From: Calamus simplicifolius
Taxonomy: Eukaryota > Streptophyta > Magnoliopsida > Arecales > Arecaceae
Assembly (NCBI GenBank): GCA_900491605.1
Contig: UESW01004253.1
Location: forward strand, 766,020 to 830,019
Length of the DNA: 64,000 nucleotides
Reading direction: 5' to 3'
The notes under the pieces were generated by a model. It was not told where the DNA came from. It ran no database searches and saw only the letters and a program-made list of their open reading frames with translations. Below are positions 34,233-45,738 of this stretch, piece after piece (positions within the stretch are counted from its first letter, which is position 1; every line of letters starts with the position of its first letter). The position numbers and the translations under genes were made by a program.

Positions 34233-35179
34233 AATAACCTTGCATTTTAGTTTTCTGCAACTTTGTATTTTTTCCTTTCTTTTTGTAACTGACCCCAGGT
34301 CAGATTGTGTAATCATTCTAAAGTACTTAATGAAAAAGGAGTCATTTTGCAAATGTCTTGTTTCTCTTCTTGTGAGCACCATGTATGTCGGAGGTGCCGC
34401 GGCGGGTCCCTGGACTTAGGCATGAGGGTAACCGAACAGGTTTGTAGAAACTTGCGCCACTGGATAGGCTTATAATTAGCTGGGGTAACATGGCGCTGGC
34501 TACGGCCGTTTAGGAATGCCTTTAGAGTTCTCCCACAAACTTAGAGAGTCCTTACTGAGGCAATCTACTCACAGTTAGAAAGATCTTTCCTTTAGGCTAC
34601 CTTCCACGCCCTATCTACCTTCTTGACAATAACTTGAATGAGTCGACAAAAGTCCGAGCTGCCAACCAAGCTTTCGAATCATTTGGTCCCCGACCAGCTA
34701 AGTAAATCAAATAACCGCTGGCCGTGAGGGAGAACCCGGGTGGTTTTGAGTGGCTTTTGAGAGTATTCTAGGAATTTGCGCGTATGAACTCAGCGAGACA
34801 GCTTGAATGGGCACCAGGCTGTAAGATTCAAGGAGGCATCTTTGGAGGCCAACTCCGAAGGCTACTCTGGTGGGTGAAGTCCATTGGGGACGGCGCAGAA
34901 CTGAGAAACATCCTTTTAGTCATGGCGCTGATGAGCTCTGACCTTGAGCCATCTTGGGGACTCGCATGCCAAGGCCAAGGCCAAGAGGAAGAGCCAGGGC
35001 GAGACCAACTAGGATGAGGTCGGGGCGAAAGCCCAAGGCTAGCGCTGGGGCGGATATGGGTGCCCATCAACCAATTAGCCCTTGGCTGCTGAGGTAGACT
35101 TAGGGCTGCTGAGGCAAGATTGTGGTCATCAAAAGCCTTTTTAAACCCTGGAGAGCGACCTGAGAGTTGAGAGTCATCA
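34233..35179. other. Noncoding part of the Retand-like element
   Basis: This lies between the antisense gene and the 141-bp array. AATGAAAAAGG near 34329 could serve as a polyadenylation signal of the antisense gene. No domain is visible. Confidence 0.5.
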
Positions 35180-35585
35180 GGTTCCTTTTGAACTACCTCG
35201 GGGGTTTGGGAACCGCTGCTAGGGGCGACTTGACTGGTTACGGAGCCTCTAGGGACTTGAACGACTTGGGAGCACCGCCGTATCGGGTCTGAGTGGTGTC
35301 CCATGGGTCGTGATGCCGACGAGGTCCTTTTGAACCACCTCGGGGGTTTAGGAACCGCTGCGAGGGGCAACTCGTCTGGTTACAGAGCCTTTAGGGACTT
35401 GAACGACTCGGGGGCACCGCTGTGCTGGGGCCGAGTGGTGTCCCATGGGCCGCGATGCTGGTGAGGTCCTTTTAAACCACCTCGGGGGTTTAAGAACCGC
35501 TGCGAGAGGCGACTCGTCCGGTTATGGAGCCTTTAGGGATTTAAACAATTCAGGGGTACCACCGTGCCGGGGCCGAGTGGTGTCC
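35180..35585 (-). repeat. 141-bp tandem array, left part
   Basis: Three units begin with GGTCCTTTTGAACC-type sequence at about 35180, 35324 and 35466 and contain GGGGCGACTCGTCCGGTTA and CCGAGTGGTGTCCCATGGG. The third is cut by Athila-2. The array lies downstream of pol, in the place where Tat elements are known to carry variable tandem repeats. Confidence 0.9.
35581..35585. repeat. Target-site duplication TGTCC of Athila-2, left copy
   Basis: TGTCC at 35581-35585 and 44728-44732 flank the element. Joining the sides restores GAGTGGTGTCCCATGGGCC, found in all other units. Confidence 0.95.
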
Positions 35586-36699
35586 TGATAAACACATAAA
35601 TAATTATTACTAAACCTATTAATTAATAATTTAACGTATCTATTATTAGTTAATATTTTAATATTTTATATAATATTATAAATAAAACCTTATAAATTTA
35701 AAGAGCTTGATTTTAGGGATTTAATGACGCAAACGACACTCGAATCAGACTTAAAACAAGCTCAGAATTGATTTTATAAGGATTTAGCACGGATTTCAAA
35801 GCAAAACGGCAAATACATTGCCGACTTCATCGTCTTCTCTTTTCTTTCAACCGATTCTTCTCCATTCAAATTCTAACCGTTTCCTCTATCAATTAAAGAA
35901 TAGATTAGATTGAAAGTTATCAAATTAAGAGAATTAAATTTCTTTAGAAGGAATTTAAATTTTATGGAGGATTTATCCATATTTTATTTGTGGCTTCCGC
36001 GTCCTCTGTTTTGGCTTCTGCGTTCTCTGTTTTGGCAACGTCGTGTCAATGCCGCGTCTTCACCTCATCCGGGCCTCTATAAATAGCACAAGGAGGAAGT
36101 TCGTCCAGCAAGCTGCATCCAGGAGATCTCTTCTTCCTCAATCTCGTGTGTTTCATGAGAAGCTCTGTTCGTGGGTCCTCTGGTTTCGTGGAGTCCTCTT
36201 GTCCAGGCGCTGCATCCGTGGGCGTTGGGGAGAAGTCCGTGGAGGCTCTGCTCATGAGGCGCCCGTCCGAGGATCTGCATTCCAGGAGACGATCATGGCT
36301 TGGTTCATCCCAGTTTATTTTATTGCTTTTTGTTGCCTTCTTCATGTTACAAATTAAAACTCTTTTATTTTAGATTTTAATATGCACTCTTGGATGTTAT
36401 TGAAATAAAATTTCTATTCATGTTAAATTATTATTAAATTCTATTTAAGTGAAAATAATTTAGACTGATTTATTCTTAAAAGAGACGGACCGTGATCTAC
36501 GAGTACGAGCCGTGCTCTAATAAGATAAACCATATCTTATTATTTTACACTATTAATTATCTACTTAGTTATCTATTTAGTTAAATTTATAAAAATATTT
36601 CAAGATAATCGCTAAAGTCCCTGTGGAATCGATCCCTTACTCTCGCTATCCTAATAGTGAAATTAAGGTGTTTAAATCGTTGCGCTACGACACGCATCA
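35586..36699 (+). mobile_element. Athila-2 5' LTR
   Basis: It starts TGATAAACAC and ends CACGCATCA. CTATAAATAGCACAAGG near 36076 holds a good TATA box (TATAAATA). Near 35990 a GCTTCCGCGTCCTCTGTTTTGG unit is partly repeated, which accounts for some length difference to the 3' LTR. The 104-codon frame at 36043 has no known relative. Confidence 0.9.
36077..36084 (+). promoter_or_regulatory. TATA box in the Athila-2 5' LTR
   Basis: TATAAATA lies in the middle of the LTR, and the matching place in the 3' LTR (about 44186) keeps it. Athila-1 has CTACAAATAG at the same place, a weakened form. Confidence 0.55.
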
Positions 36700-36722
36700 G
36701 ATTTTTGGCACCGTTGCGAGGA
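36700..36722 (+). promoter_or_regulatory. Athila-2 primer-binding site
   Basis: GATTTTTGGCACCGTTGCGAG directly follows the LTR end. The matching tRNA cannot be fixed with certainty from this altered copy. Confidence 0.7.
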
Positions 36723-37236
36723 CTTAAGTGTGTTATTTTGAAAAAAAATTAAAAATTTTAAAAAAAAAAATATAATAAAAATAAAAAAATATAAAAAAAT
36801 AAAAAATAGATTAATTTTCTCTTAATTTTTGAATAGTTATGCTGCTTTATTTTATTTCTTAATTGTTAGAATTGCATATTTTCTTTTTAACATAAAAATA
36901 AAAAAATTATTACTTTCCTTTTTGCCACAAATCCAATTTTAACCTAATCAAATTTTCTTTTAATTAACTTAAAAAAAAACCTAAAAGAAAACCCTAAGAC
37001 ATCTTCCATAAAATATAATTAATTTAAGGAAAAAAAATTATAAAAATAAAATAAAATATATAAATAAAATAATTATTTTATAGATTGACTTAGGTGAATT
37101 TATTTTCTGCAAAACTCAAAATTTTTTCATTGACATCTCATAATTTATTAGGAAATTAGAAACTTAATTACAAAAATTAAAAAAAATAAATAAATAATAA
37201 ATAAAACTATTTGCTTTAGAGGCATTGGTAGGGTGT
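36723..37236 (+). other. Athila-2 untranslated leader, shortened
   Basis: Only about 510 bases separate PBS and gag, almost all A/T. Compared with Athila-1 the middle part of roughly 570 bases is missing; the break lies between A-rich stretches near 37170-37210. Confidence 0.75.
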
Positions 37237-38674
37237 ATGCTCGGTCGCCGATCGTTGCAGCCCAACCTTATACCCTTAGATCCTGAGATAGAAAGAACTA
37301 TTAGAGCAAACAGACTCAGAATTATGGATCCTAATAACGAAAATAATCAACCACGACAGTTGAAAGAGTATTTCACTCCTTCAAGGTATACCTACTCTCC
37401 CTGCATTCAAGTGCCTCCAGTAGAGGCTGCCCAATATGAAATTAAGTCAAGTGTAATCCAAATGTTACCATCTTTCTATGGACTTACAAATGAGGATCCC
37501 TACAAACACTTAGATGAATTCTTAGAAATTTGCTCAACTGTCAAAATTCAAAATTTCTCTGATGATGCACTTAGGCTTAAGTTATTCCCTTTTTCCCTAA
37601 AAGATAAAGCCAAGTATTGGTTAAATTCATTAGACACTGTTATAATTTCAACTTGGGATCATCTTCAGAGAGAATTTCTTAAGAAATATTTTCCTATAGG
37701 AAAAACGAATCAAATTAGAAAAGCTATAACAAGTTTTTCCCAGACAGATGGAGAAATGTTCCATGAGACATGGGAGAGATTCAAAGAACTAATTAGAAAA
37801 TGTCCACATCATGCTATACCCAAATGGCAACTGGTTCAGTGCTTTTATGATGGATTATCAGAAAAGCATAGGCAAATGGTTGATGCTTCATGTGGTGGGA
37901 CATTTATGTTAAAAAATGAACATGAAGCTTGGCAACTCTTTGAGACATTGAGTGAGAATTCATTACATCATATGTCAGTTGCTCGTCGAGACCCTCCCGT
38001 AGAACCTAAAAGAGGTGGAATATATGAAATAGGTCATTCTACAGATATCTATACTAAGGTAGATGAATTATCCCATAAACTTGATCGGATTCTACAAGTT
38101 GGAAACATCTCTTCCCCATCTACTCAATTACATGAGGTCTGCATAATTTGTTCGAGTCCAACCCATTCTATAGGTGAATGTCCAGCTGCATACCAATTTC
38201 CTGAACTTGTTCAAGAGCAAGCCCACCAAGCCCAAACCCGATTAGCTCCTAGAACAGGAAATGATCCATTTTCAAATACTTACAATCCTGGCTGGCGAAA
38301 TCACCCAAATTTTTCTTGGAAACCTCAACCTGTAACCAATTCATCGATCAGACCTAATTACAAGAAACCAATTTTAGAAACATGCCATATTCACAATATC
38401 CAAACATCCCACAACCTCCACCGAATAATCAGCCTACTTTTGAAGACAAAGTGTTACAAGCATTGAAAGGGCTAGAAATGAATACTCAAATCCTTCACTC
38501 CCACACACAATCTATTGCAAAACTAGAAACTCAGATAGGTCAATTAGCCACAGCATTCAGTAGAAGGGAGGAGGGTAAGTTACCTAGTCAGCCTATCGAT
38601 AACCCGAAAGGACAATTCATGGCTGAGGTTCCAATAGTCCTGACAAATTCCCAGAACATGCTAAATCAGTCATG
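37237..38674 (+). pseudogene. Athila-2 gag
   Basis: The frame opens with MLGRRSLQPNLIPL at 37237 and reads on to a single-base shift near 38360. It has the capsid stretches FYGLTNEDPYKHLDEF, KYWLNSLDT and REFLKKYFPIGKTNQIRK, then CIICSSPTHSIGECP (about 38140-38185), a possible metal-binding stretch that is not a classical CCHC box. The last part (38382-38674) lies in a second frame with QALKGLEMNTQILHSH. A further shift near 38629 separates it from MTLRSGKT. The product would form the particle shell. Confidence 0.88.
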
Positions 38675-39667
38675 ACTCTCAGAAGTGGAAAAACATTGAA
38701 CCCACCTGAACCAACCCAGAAATTAGAAGTGGCTAAACCAGAAGAGAGAAGAAATGAAAAAGAAAAGGAATTCAATGATCAAGCAATCATACCTAAAGCC
38801 CCATTCCCTAGTGCTTTAGAATCTCCTTTGCCTTCAGATAAGAAGAATATAAAAATGAATGAGATGCTTGAGTTATTTAAGCAAGTCCAAATAAACTTAC
38901 CTCTTCTCGATGCTATCAAGCAAGTTCCAGCTTATGCCAAATTTTTGAAGGATCTATGCACACAAAAACGGAAAGCCAAGATACAAATACCAAAAAAGAT
39001 ACATTTGACTGAGCAAGTTAGCTCAGTTGTTCAGCAAATAACCCCACCCAAACTAAAAGATCCTGGTACCCCGATTATATCATGTGTCATAGGAAACTTC
39101 ACAATCAAGAAAGCATTATTAGATTTGGGTGCGAGTGTAAACCTTCTCCCAAGTTCAGTATATGAATTATTCGGATTTGGAGAGTTGAAACCCACGACAG
39201 TAACACTACAATTGGCAGATAGATCAGTCAAAGAACCTCGTGGAATATTGGAAGATGTATTAGTAAAGGTGGATGAATTCTATTTTCCTGTCGACTTCCT
39301 TGTGTTAGATATGGAATCTAGCGGTAATCCTAACCAAATTCCCATCATCCTTGGAAGACCTTTTCTAGCTACTGCTAATGCATGCATAAATTGTAGAACA
39401 GGTGTGATGGATGTATCTTTTGGAAACAAGAAGATGAGATTAAATATTTTTAATGCTTCCCAAGGACCACCTGTGTATGATTTAAATGAAGTAAACATGA
39501 TAGAGGAAGTAGTAGATAAGAAATTCCAAAGTTTGATTGATTCGGATCCTTTACAAACATGTCTTACACATTTTGGAATAGATGACTTTGATATTGATGA
39601 GTATACCAAAGAGATAAACATGTTATTAGAACCACCTAAGTCGACACCATCCCTCCTTGGACTATAA
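38672..39667 (+). pseudogene. Athila-2 protease region
   Basis: The 331-codon open frame starts with MTLRSGKTLNPPEP and holds the retropepsin core LLDLGASVNLLPSSVYEL (about 39115-39170), LADRS, and PIILGRPFLATANA (about 39340-39385). The catalytic Asp in DLGAS is present. A two-base loss near 39642 ends the frame shortly before the RT part. The protease cleaves the gag-pol polyprotein. Confidence 0.88.
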
Positions 39668-41323
39668 AATATGAACCACTTCCAACTAAACCAAGTCCTT
39701 TAATACCATCCTTGGAAGAACCACCCCAACTAGAATTGAAACCTCTTCCAGATGACTTAAAATATTCATTCCTTGGACCCAATGATACCCTTCCAGTAAT
39801 CATTGCATCTACCCTAACCTCTGAGCAAGAAGATAAATTGGTAGATGTACTTAAAGAACATAAAGAGGCGATTGGATGGACAATAGCTGATATTAAGGGA
39901 ATTGACCCTTCCGTTTGCATGCACCATATTCATAGTGAAATTGAAGCCAAACCACATAGAGACATGCAACGAAGGCTAAATCCAAACATGAGGGATGTTG
40001 TTAAGAAGGAAGTAGTAAAATGGCTTGATGCTGGTATCATTTATCCAATTTCAGATAGCCAATGGGTCAGTCCAATCCAAGTAGTACCTAAAAAATCGGG
40101 TATTACCGTGATTAAAAATGAAAAGGGCGAATCAATTCCTACTCGCACATCAACTAGTTGGAGAGTGTGTATAGATTATCGAAAGTTGAATGCCGTGACT
40201 AGGAAAGACCACTTTCCTTTGCCTTTTATCGATCAAATTCTAGAACGGCTAGCGGGACAAAGTTTCTTTTGTTTCTTAGATGGATATTCAGGATACAATC
40301 AAGTCCCAGTATTTCCTGCAGATCAAGAAAAGACCACCTTCACTTGTCCCTTTGGAACATTTGCCTTTAGACGTATGCCGTTTGGTCTTTGTAATGCACC
40401 AGCCACGTTTCAACGATGTATGATGGCCATATTTTCTGATATGATTGGTCAATTTTTGGAAGTATTTATGGATGATTTTTCAGTCTTTGGTGCATCATTT
40501 GATAGCTGCCTCGAGAACTTGACTAAGGTACTGAAACGATGTATGGAAATGAATTTAGTCCTAAGTTGGGAGAAGAGCCATTTTATGGTTCGTGAGGGAA
40601 TTGTGCTTGGACACATTGTTTCAGAGAGAGGTATTGAGGTTGATAAAGCCAAGGTTGAATTGATCTCAAATCTACCACCCCCAACCTCAGTTAAACAAGT
40701 ACGATCTTTCCTTGGTCATGCTGGTTTTTATAGACGTTTCATCAAAGATTTCAGTAAAATTTCTCGACCATTGTGTAATTTGTTGACCAAGGATAGTTCT
40801 TTTAATTTTGATAAAGATTGTCTAACAGCCTATAACATCCTTCGAACTGCTTTGACCACTGCACCATTATCAAGCCCCCAGATTGGACCATACCTTTCGA
40901 AATCATGTGTGATGCTTCTGATTATGCTGTAGGGCAGTTCTAGGACAGAAACTCAATCGAGAACCCCATGTAATTTATTATGCTAGCAAAACTCTTTCAG
41001 ATGCACAAATGAACTATACTACCACTGAAAAAGAATTACTAGCAGTTGTGTTTGCCCTAGAAAAGTTTAGATCATATCTGTTAGGGTCTAAAGTTTTAGT
41101 TTATTCAGATCATGCAGCGTTGAGGCATCTTATATCAAAAAAGGATACAAAACCCAGACTAATTAGATGGATCCTTCTACTACAAGAATTTGATCTAGAA
41201 ATCTTAGATAAGAAGGGTTCTGAAAATATGGTAGCAGATCATATCTCTAGGATCTCAGTGGAATACAATAAAGAAATAATCAGAGATAAGTTCCTGATGA
41301 GCAATATTCTCAATTTCCCATAG
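39668..41323 (+). pseudogene. Athila-2 reverse transcriptase and RNase H
   Basis: A 406-codon frame (39712-40932) covers the whole RT: WVSPIQVVPKK, WRVCIDYRKLNAVTRKDHFP, RRMPFGLCNAPATFQRCM and VFMDDFSVFG with both catalytic Asp, and the thumb with SFLGHAGFYRRFIKDFSKI. Single-base losses near 40865 and 40934 damage the start of RNase H (CDASDYAVG). RNase H goes on at 41009-41323 with TEKELLAVVFALEKF and YSDHAALRHL. Losses near 41290 end it. The RT itself looks intact in motif content. Confidence 0.9.
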
Positions 41324-42634
41324 CAGTCTTCCCTGGTTTGCCCACATTGTGAATTATTTGGCAACAGGAAAAGTACCTTCCCACTGGACAAAACAAGAAA
41401 AAGATAGATTTTTCTCACAAATCAAATATTACTTTTGGGAAGACCCTGAATTATTTAAGTACTGTTCAGATCAGGTGATTAGGCGATGTGTTCCCGAAAG
41501 TGAATTCAAAAGTATACTTAACTTCTGTCATTCTCTTGCCTGTGGAGGACATTTTAGTGGAAAGAAAACTGCAGCAAAGGTACTGCAAAGTGGGTTTTAT
41601 TGGCCAACTCTTTTTAAAGATGCACATGAATTTAGCCGTAATTGTCTCCAATGTCAACAAACAGGAAATATATCTCGAAAAGACATGATGCCCCTAAACC
41701 CTATCTTGGTTGTAGAAATTTTTGATGTATGGGGTATTGATTTTATGGGCCCATTTCCTTCCTCTTTTGGATTTGAATACATTCTAGTGGCAGTTGATTA
41801 TGTGTCAAAATGGATTGAAGCCATGGCAACTCGAACCAATGACCATAAAGTTGTAATCAAGTTTATTCAGCATAATATCCTTAGTCGTTTTGGATGCCCA
41901 AGGGCTATAATTAGTGATGGGGGTACACATTTCACGAATAGACACTTTGAAGGATTAATGAACAAATATGGAATTACTCATAAGGTAGCTACACCTTATC
42001 ATCCCCAAACTAGTGGCCAAGTTGAAATATCAAATAGAGAAATTAAAAATATCCTTGAGAAAACGGTGAGACCTGATAGGAAAGATTGGTCAGAACGTTT
42101 GGATGATGCATTATGGGCTTATCGTACTGCATTTAAAACTCCCATAGGAATGTCTCCTTACAGGCTCGTATTTGGAAAAGCCTGTCATTTACCTGTAGAA
42201 TTAGAACACCGTGCATTTTGGGCTATCAAGCAATTTAATTATGATATGAAAAATGCAGGTGTCAATAGAAAACTCCAATTGAATGAGTTAGAAGAGCTAC
42301 GAAATGAGGCATATGAGAGCTCAAAAATTTATAAAGAACGAACCAAAGCATATCATGACAAATTTATTAGTAGAAAAATTTTGAACCAAATCAAAAAGTA
42401 TGGCTTTACAATTCAAGATTACACCTTTTCCCTGGAAAACTTCGTTCACGATGGAATGGACCTTTTATAGTAACTCAAGTATTTCCCCATGGAGCTGTAG
42501 AGCTTAAAGACCCCAAGCAAGGAAATACATTCAAAGTAAATGGCCAACGTTTGAAACCATATATAGAAGAAATTAATGATGGAGAAATTGTTGAATCAAT
42601 TGATCTTGTGAACCCAACATATCATAATAAGTAG
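41324..42634 (+). pseudogene. Athila-2 integrase
   Basis: The 373-codon frame (41349-42470) has the HHCC zinc domain (HSLACGGHFSGKK, CLQCQQTG) and the full D,D,E core (WGIDFMGPFPSS, IISDGGTHF, NREIKN). A one-base loss near 42380 shifts the C-terminal part. In the original frame that part reads GPFIVTQVFPHGAVELKD and ends at a TAG near 42632. No chromodomain was seen, as expected for the Athila group. Confidence 0.9.
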
Positions 42635-43133
42635 CACAGTCTGGCTGAAGACTTTAAACTTAGCGCTCTTGGGAGGCAACCCAGTTTATTAGTTATTTTT
42701 AACTTTCTGTTCTTTTAGTGTGTTTTTTAGTATGACCAGAGAAGAGCAACAGAAGCAGATTGAAAGAAGATGGCAACAATGAAACTTCCAACCTTCAAAT
42801 ACTCTACCAGGTAGTATCTTTCCTTGAAATTAATTTTTTCCATTAGGGACAATGGAAATTAAGTTGGGGGGAGGAAAAAGAATAATAAATCCTCGAGTAA
42901 AACTATAATCAGATGTGTTACCAAATTCTGTCTCGATTTGAAGTTAATCAAGCAGTCTATTAATGAATTAATGGTTAGATTATTTTTGAGATACTGAGGA
43001 ATAAATTATTAAGAAAACCTAATAAAAGGTAGGGTTTAGCCCAGAAAAATTTTTAGAATAATTTCAGACCCTCCTGACCACTGATCTTAATAGTACAATC
43101 TACTTAATAAGGGTATGGGTGAAAATGTTATTC

Positions 43134-43164
<31 letters not shown>

Positions 43165-43724
43165 CTCTTAAAGTTAATAGATTAGGTTCTTAGCATTTTT
43201 CACTGAGTAACCGGGCCCCGTCACCTAAGAAAGTGATGTTGTTCGCGTAAAAAGGTGGGAATGTAAAAGAACCTAAATAGAGTCAGTCCTACCTAAAGCC
43301 TTTTTAACTCGAGTAAGTAAGTCCGAGGGGTGTTTTACACCTAATGCCCTAAAACCAATTGGTTTGGGAGCCATTGGCCTAAAGCTCGCTACAAGGGTTA
43401 ATTAGAAAGCAAGGGGTTAGGACATTGCACTGACTTTACATATAAATAAATAAATAAAGAACCAAAATTACAAAAGACATTACACCCAACCCAAATTAAG
43501 TTAGAAGACTTAATTAGAGAAGTGGAAAGTTGGTGAAGAAAGACTTCTATAAATTCTTATGGACTACACTTTATCACTAAAAAAAAACTTAATAATCCAA
43601 TGAAGTACCTCCCTTATGATCTAAAAAATTTAAAAAAAAAAGAACTATAAGATAACTATCAATTCTTGGACTAGCTTGGTACATATTTCTAAATTTCTTA
43701 TTTGCTCGAGGACGAGTAAGATTC
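42635..43724 (+). other. Athila-2 3' noncoding region
   Basis: It is collinear with 28692-29770 of Athila-1, with TAGCGCTCTTGGGAGGCAACCC near 42661. A run of about 28 A near 43134-43161 is much longer than the 9 A of Athila-1. There is no env-like frame. Confidence 0.75.
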
Positions 43725-43737
43725 AAGTTGGGGGGAG
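43725..43737 (+). promoter_or_regulatory. Athila-2 polypurine tract
   Basis: AAGTTGGGGGGAG abuts the 3' LTR start TGATAAACGC. Confidence 0.85.
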
Positions 43738-44727
43738 TGATAAACGCATAAATAATTATCATTAAACCTATTAATTAATAATTTAACGTACCTATTATTA
43801 TTTAATATTTTAATATTTTATATAATATTTTAGATAAAACCTTATCAATTTAAAGAGCTCGATTTTAGGGATTTAATGACGCAAACGGCACTCAAATCGG
43901 ATTAAGATGAGCTCGGAATTGATTTTTAAGGATTTAGCACGGATTTTAAAGCAAAGTCGGCAAACCAAGTGCCGACTTCATCGTTTCTCAGCCTGTTTTT
44001 TCCCGATTCTTCTCCATTCAAATTCTAACCGTTTCCTCCACCAATTAAGGAATAGATTAGATTGGAAGTTATCAAATTGAGAGAATTAAATTCCTTTAGA
44101 AGGAATTTGAATTTTATTGAGGATTTATCCAGATTTTTTTGTGGCTTCCGCGTCCTCTGTTTTGGCAACGCCGTTCTTCTGGGCTCTATAAATAGCAGCA
44201 AGGAGGAAGCATCCAGGCTGCATCCAGGAGAGAATCCGTGGTTTGAGAAGCTCTGTTCGTGGATGGAGAGGATCCGTGGAGAAGTCCGTGGAGGCTCTGT
44301 CGTGAGGCGTCCGAGGATCTGCATTCGTGGCTTGGTTCATCCCAGTTTATTTTATTGCTTTTGTTGCCTTCTTATGTTACAAATTAAAACTCTTTATTTT
44401 AGATTTTAATATGCACTCTTGGATGTTATTGAAATAAAATTTCTATTCATGTTAAATTGTTATTAAATTCTATTTAAGTGAAAATAATTTAGACTGATCT
44501 ATTCTTAAAAGGGACGGGCCGTGATCTACGGGTACGAGCCGTGCTCTTATAAGATAAACCATATCTTATTATTTTGCACTATTAATTATCTACTTAGTTA
44601 TCTATTTAGTTAAATTTATAAATTTATTTCAAGATAATCGCTAAAGTCCCTGTGGAATCGATCCCTTACTCTCGCTATCCTAATAGTGAATTAAGGTGTT
44701 TAAATCGTTGCGCTACGACACGCATCA
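43738..44727 (+). mobile_element. Athila-2 3' LTR
   Basis: The 990-base LTR ends CACGCATCA. It is 124 bases shorter than the 5' LTR, with deletions mainly in 43990-44340 (promoter and R region). Since LTRs are identical when an element inserts, these deletions happened afterwards or stem from recombination with another copy. Confidence 0.9.
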
Positions 44728-44732
44728 TGTCC

Positions 44733-45738
44733 CATGGGCCACGATGTCGGCAAGATCCTTTGAACCACCTCGGAGGTTTAGGAACCGCTGTGAGGGGCGA
44801 CTCGTCCGGTTACGGAGCCTTTAGGGACTTGAACGACTCGGAGGCACCGCCGTGCCGGGGTCGAGTGGTGTACCATAGGCCGCGATACCGGTGAGGTCCT
44901 TTTGAACCGCCTCGGGGGTTTAGGAACCACTGCGAGGGGCGACTCATCCGGTTACGGAGCCTTTAGGGACTTGAACGACTCGGGGCACCGCCGTGCCGGG
45001 GCCGAGTGGTGTCCCATAGGCTGTGATGCCAGCGAGGTCCTTTTGTACCGCCTTGAGGGTTTAGGAACCACTGCGAGGGACGACTTGACCGGTTATGGAG
45101 CCTCTAGGGACTTGAACGACTCGGGGGCACCGCCGTACCGGGGCTGAGTGGTGTCCCATGGGCCGCGATGCCGAGAGGTCCTTTTGAACCACCTCAGAGG
45201 TTTAGGAACCACTGCGAGGGGCGACTCGTCCGGTTACGGAGCCTTTAGGGACTTGAACAACTCGGGGGCACCATCGTGCTGGGGCCGAGTGGTGTCTCAT
45301 GGGCCGCGATGCCGGCGAGGTCCTTTTGAACTGCCTTGAGGTTTAGGAACCGCTGCGAGGGGTGACTCGTCAAGTTAAGGAGCCTTTAGGGACTTGAATG
45401 ACTCGGGGCACGCCATGCCGGGCCGAGTGGTGTCCCATGGGCCGTGATGCCGGCGATCCTTTTGAACCGCCTCGGGGTTTAGGAACCGCTGCAAGGGGTG
45501 ACTCGTCTGGTTACGGAGCCTTTAGGGACTTAAACGACTCGGGGGCACCGCCGTGCTGGGGCCGAGTGGTGTCCCATAGGCCGCAATGCCGGCAAGTCCT
45601 TTTGAACCATCTTGGGGGTTTAGGAACCACTGCGAGGGGTGACTCGTCCGGTTACGGAGCCTTTAGGGACTTGAACGACCCAGGGGCACCGCCGTGCCGG
45701 GGCCAAGTGGTGTCCCATGGGCCGCGATGCGGCAAGGT
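44733..45738 (-). repeat. 141-bp tandem array, right part
   Basis: About seven units follow one another with starts near 44752, 44894, 45036, 45177, 45319, 45456 and 45595. Each has the GGTCCTTTTGAACC, GGTTTAGGAACC, GGGGCGACTCGTCCGGTTA and GCCGTGCCGGGGCCGAGTGG parts. Unit length is 137-142 bases. Since 141 is 47 codons, frames stay open (repeated SSGYGAFRDLND), but indels and the noncoding place behind pol speak against a protein. Confidence 0.9.

Larger units (their letters stand above)
35586..44727 (+). mobile_element. Athila-2: Athila-like Ty3-gypsy element
   Basis: The 9142-base element has LTRs of 1114 and 990 bases, PBS, a short leader, gag-pol, 3' noncoding region and polypurine tract. 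Its coding region is better kept than that of Athila-1, with open frames of 413, 331, 406 and 373 codons, separated by single-base shifts. It sits in the 141-bp array of the Retand-like element. Both Athila copies lie in the same direction and belong to one family, yet differ in LTR parts and leader length, so neither is a recent copy of the other. Confidence 0.92.

Noticed and set aside
35180..45738. Possible CRISPR-like or satellite array of foreign origin
   Set aside because: Units are long, adjacent without unique spacers, and seamless with a plant retrotransposon.
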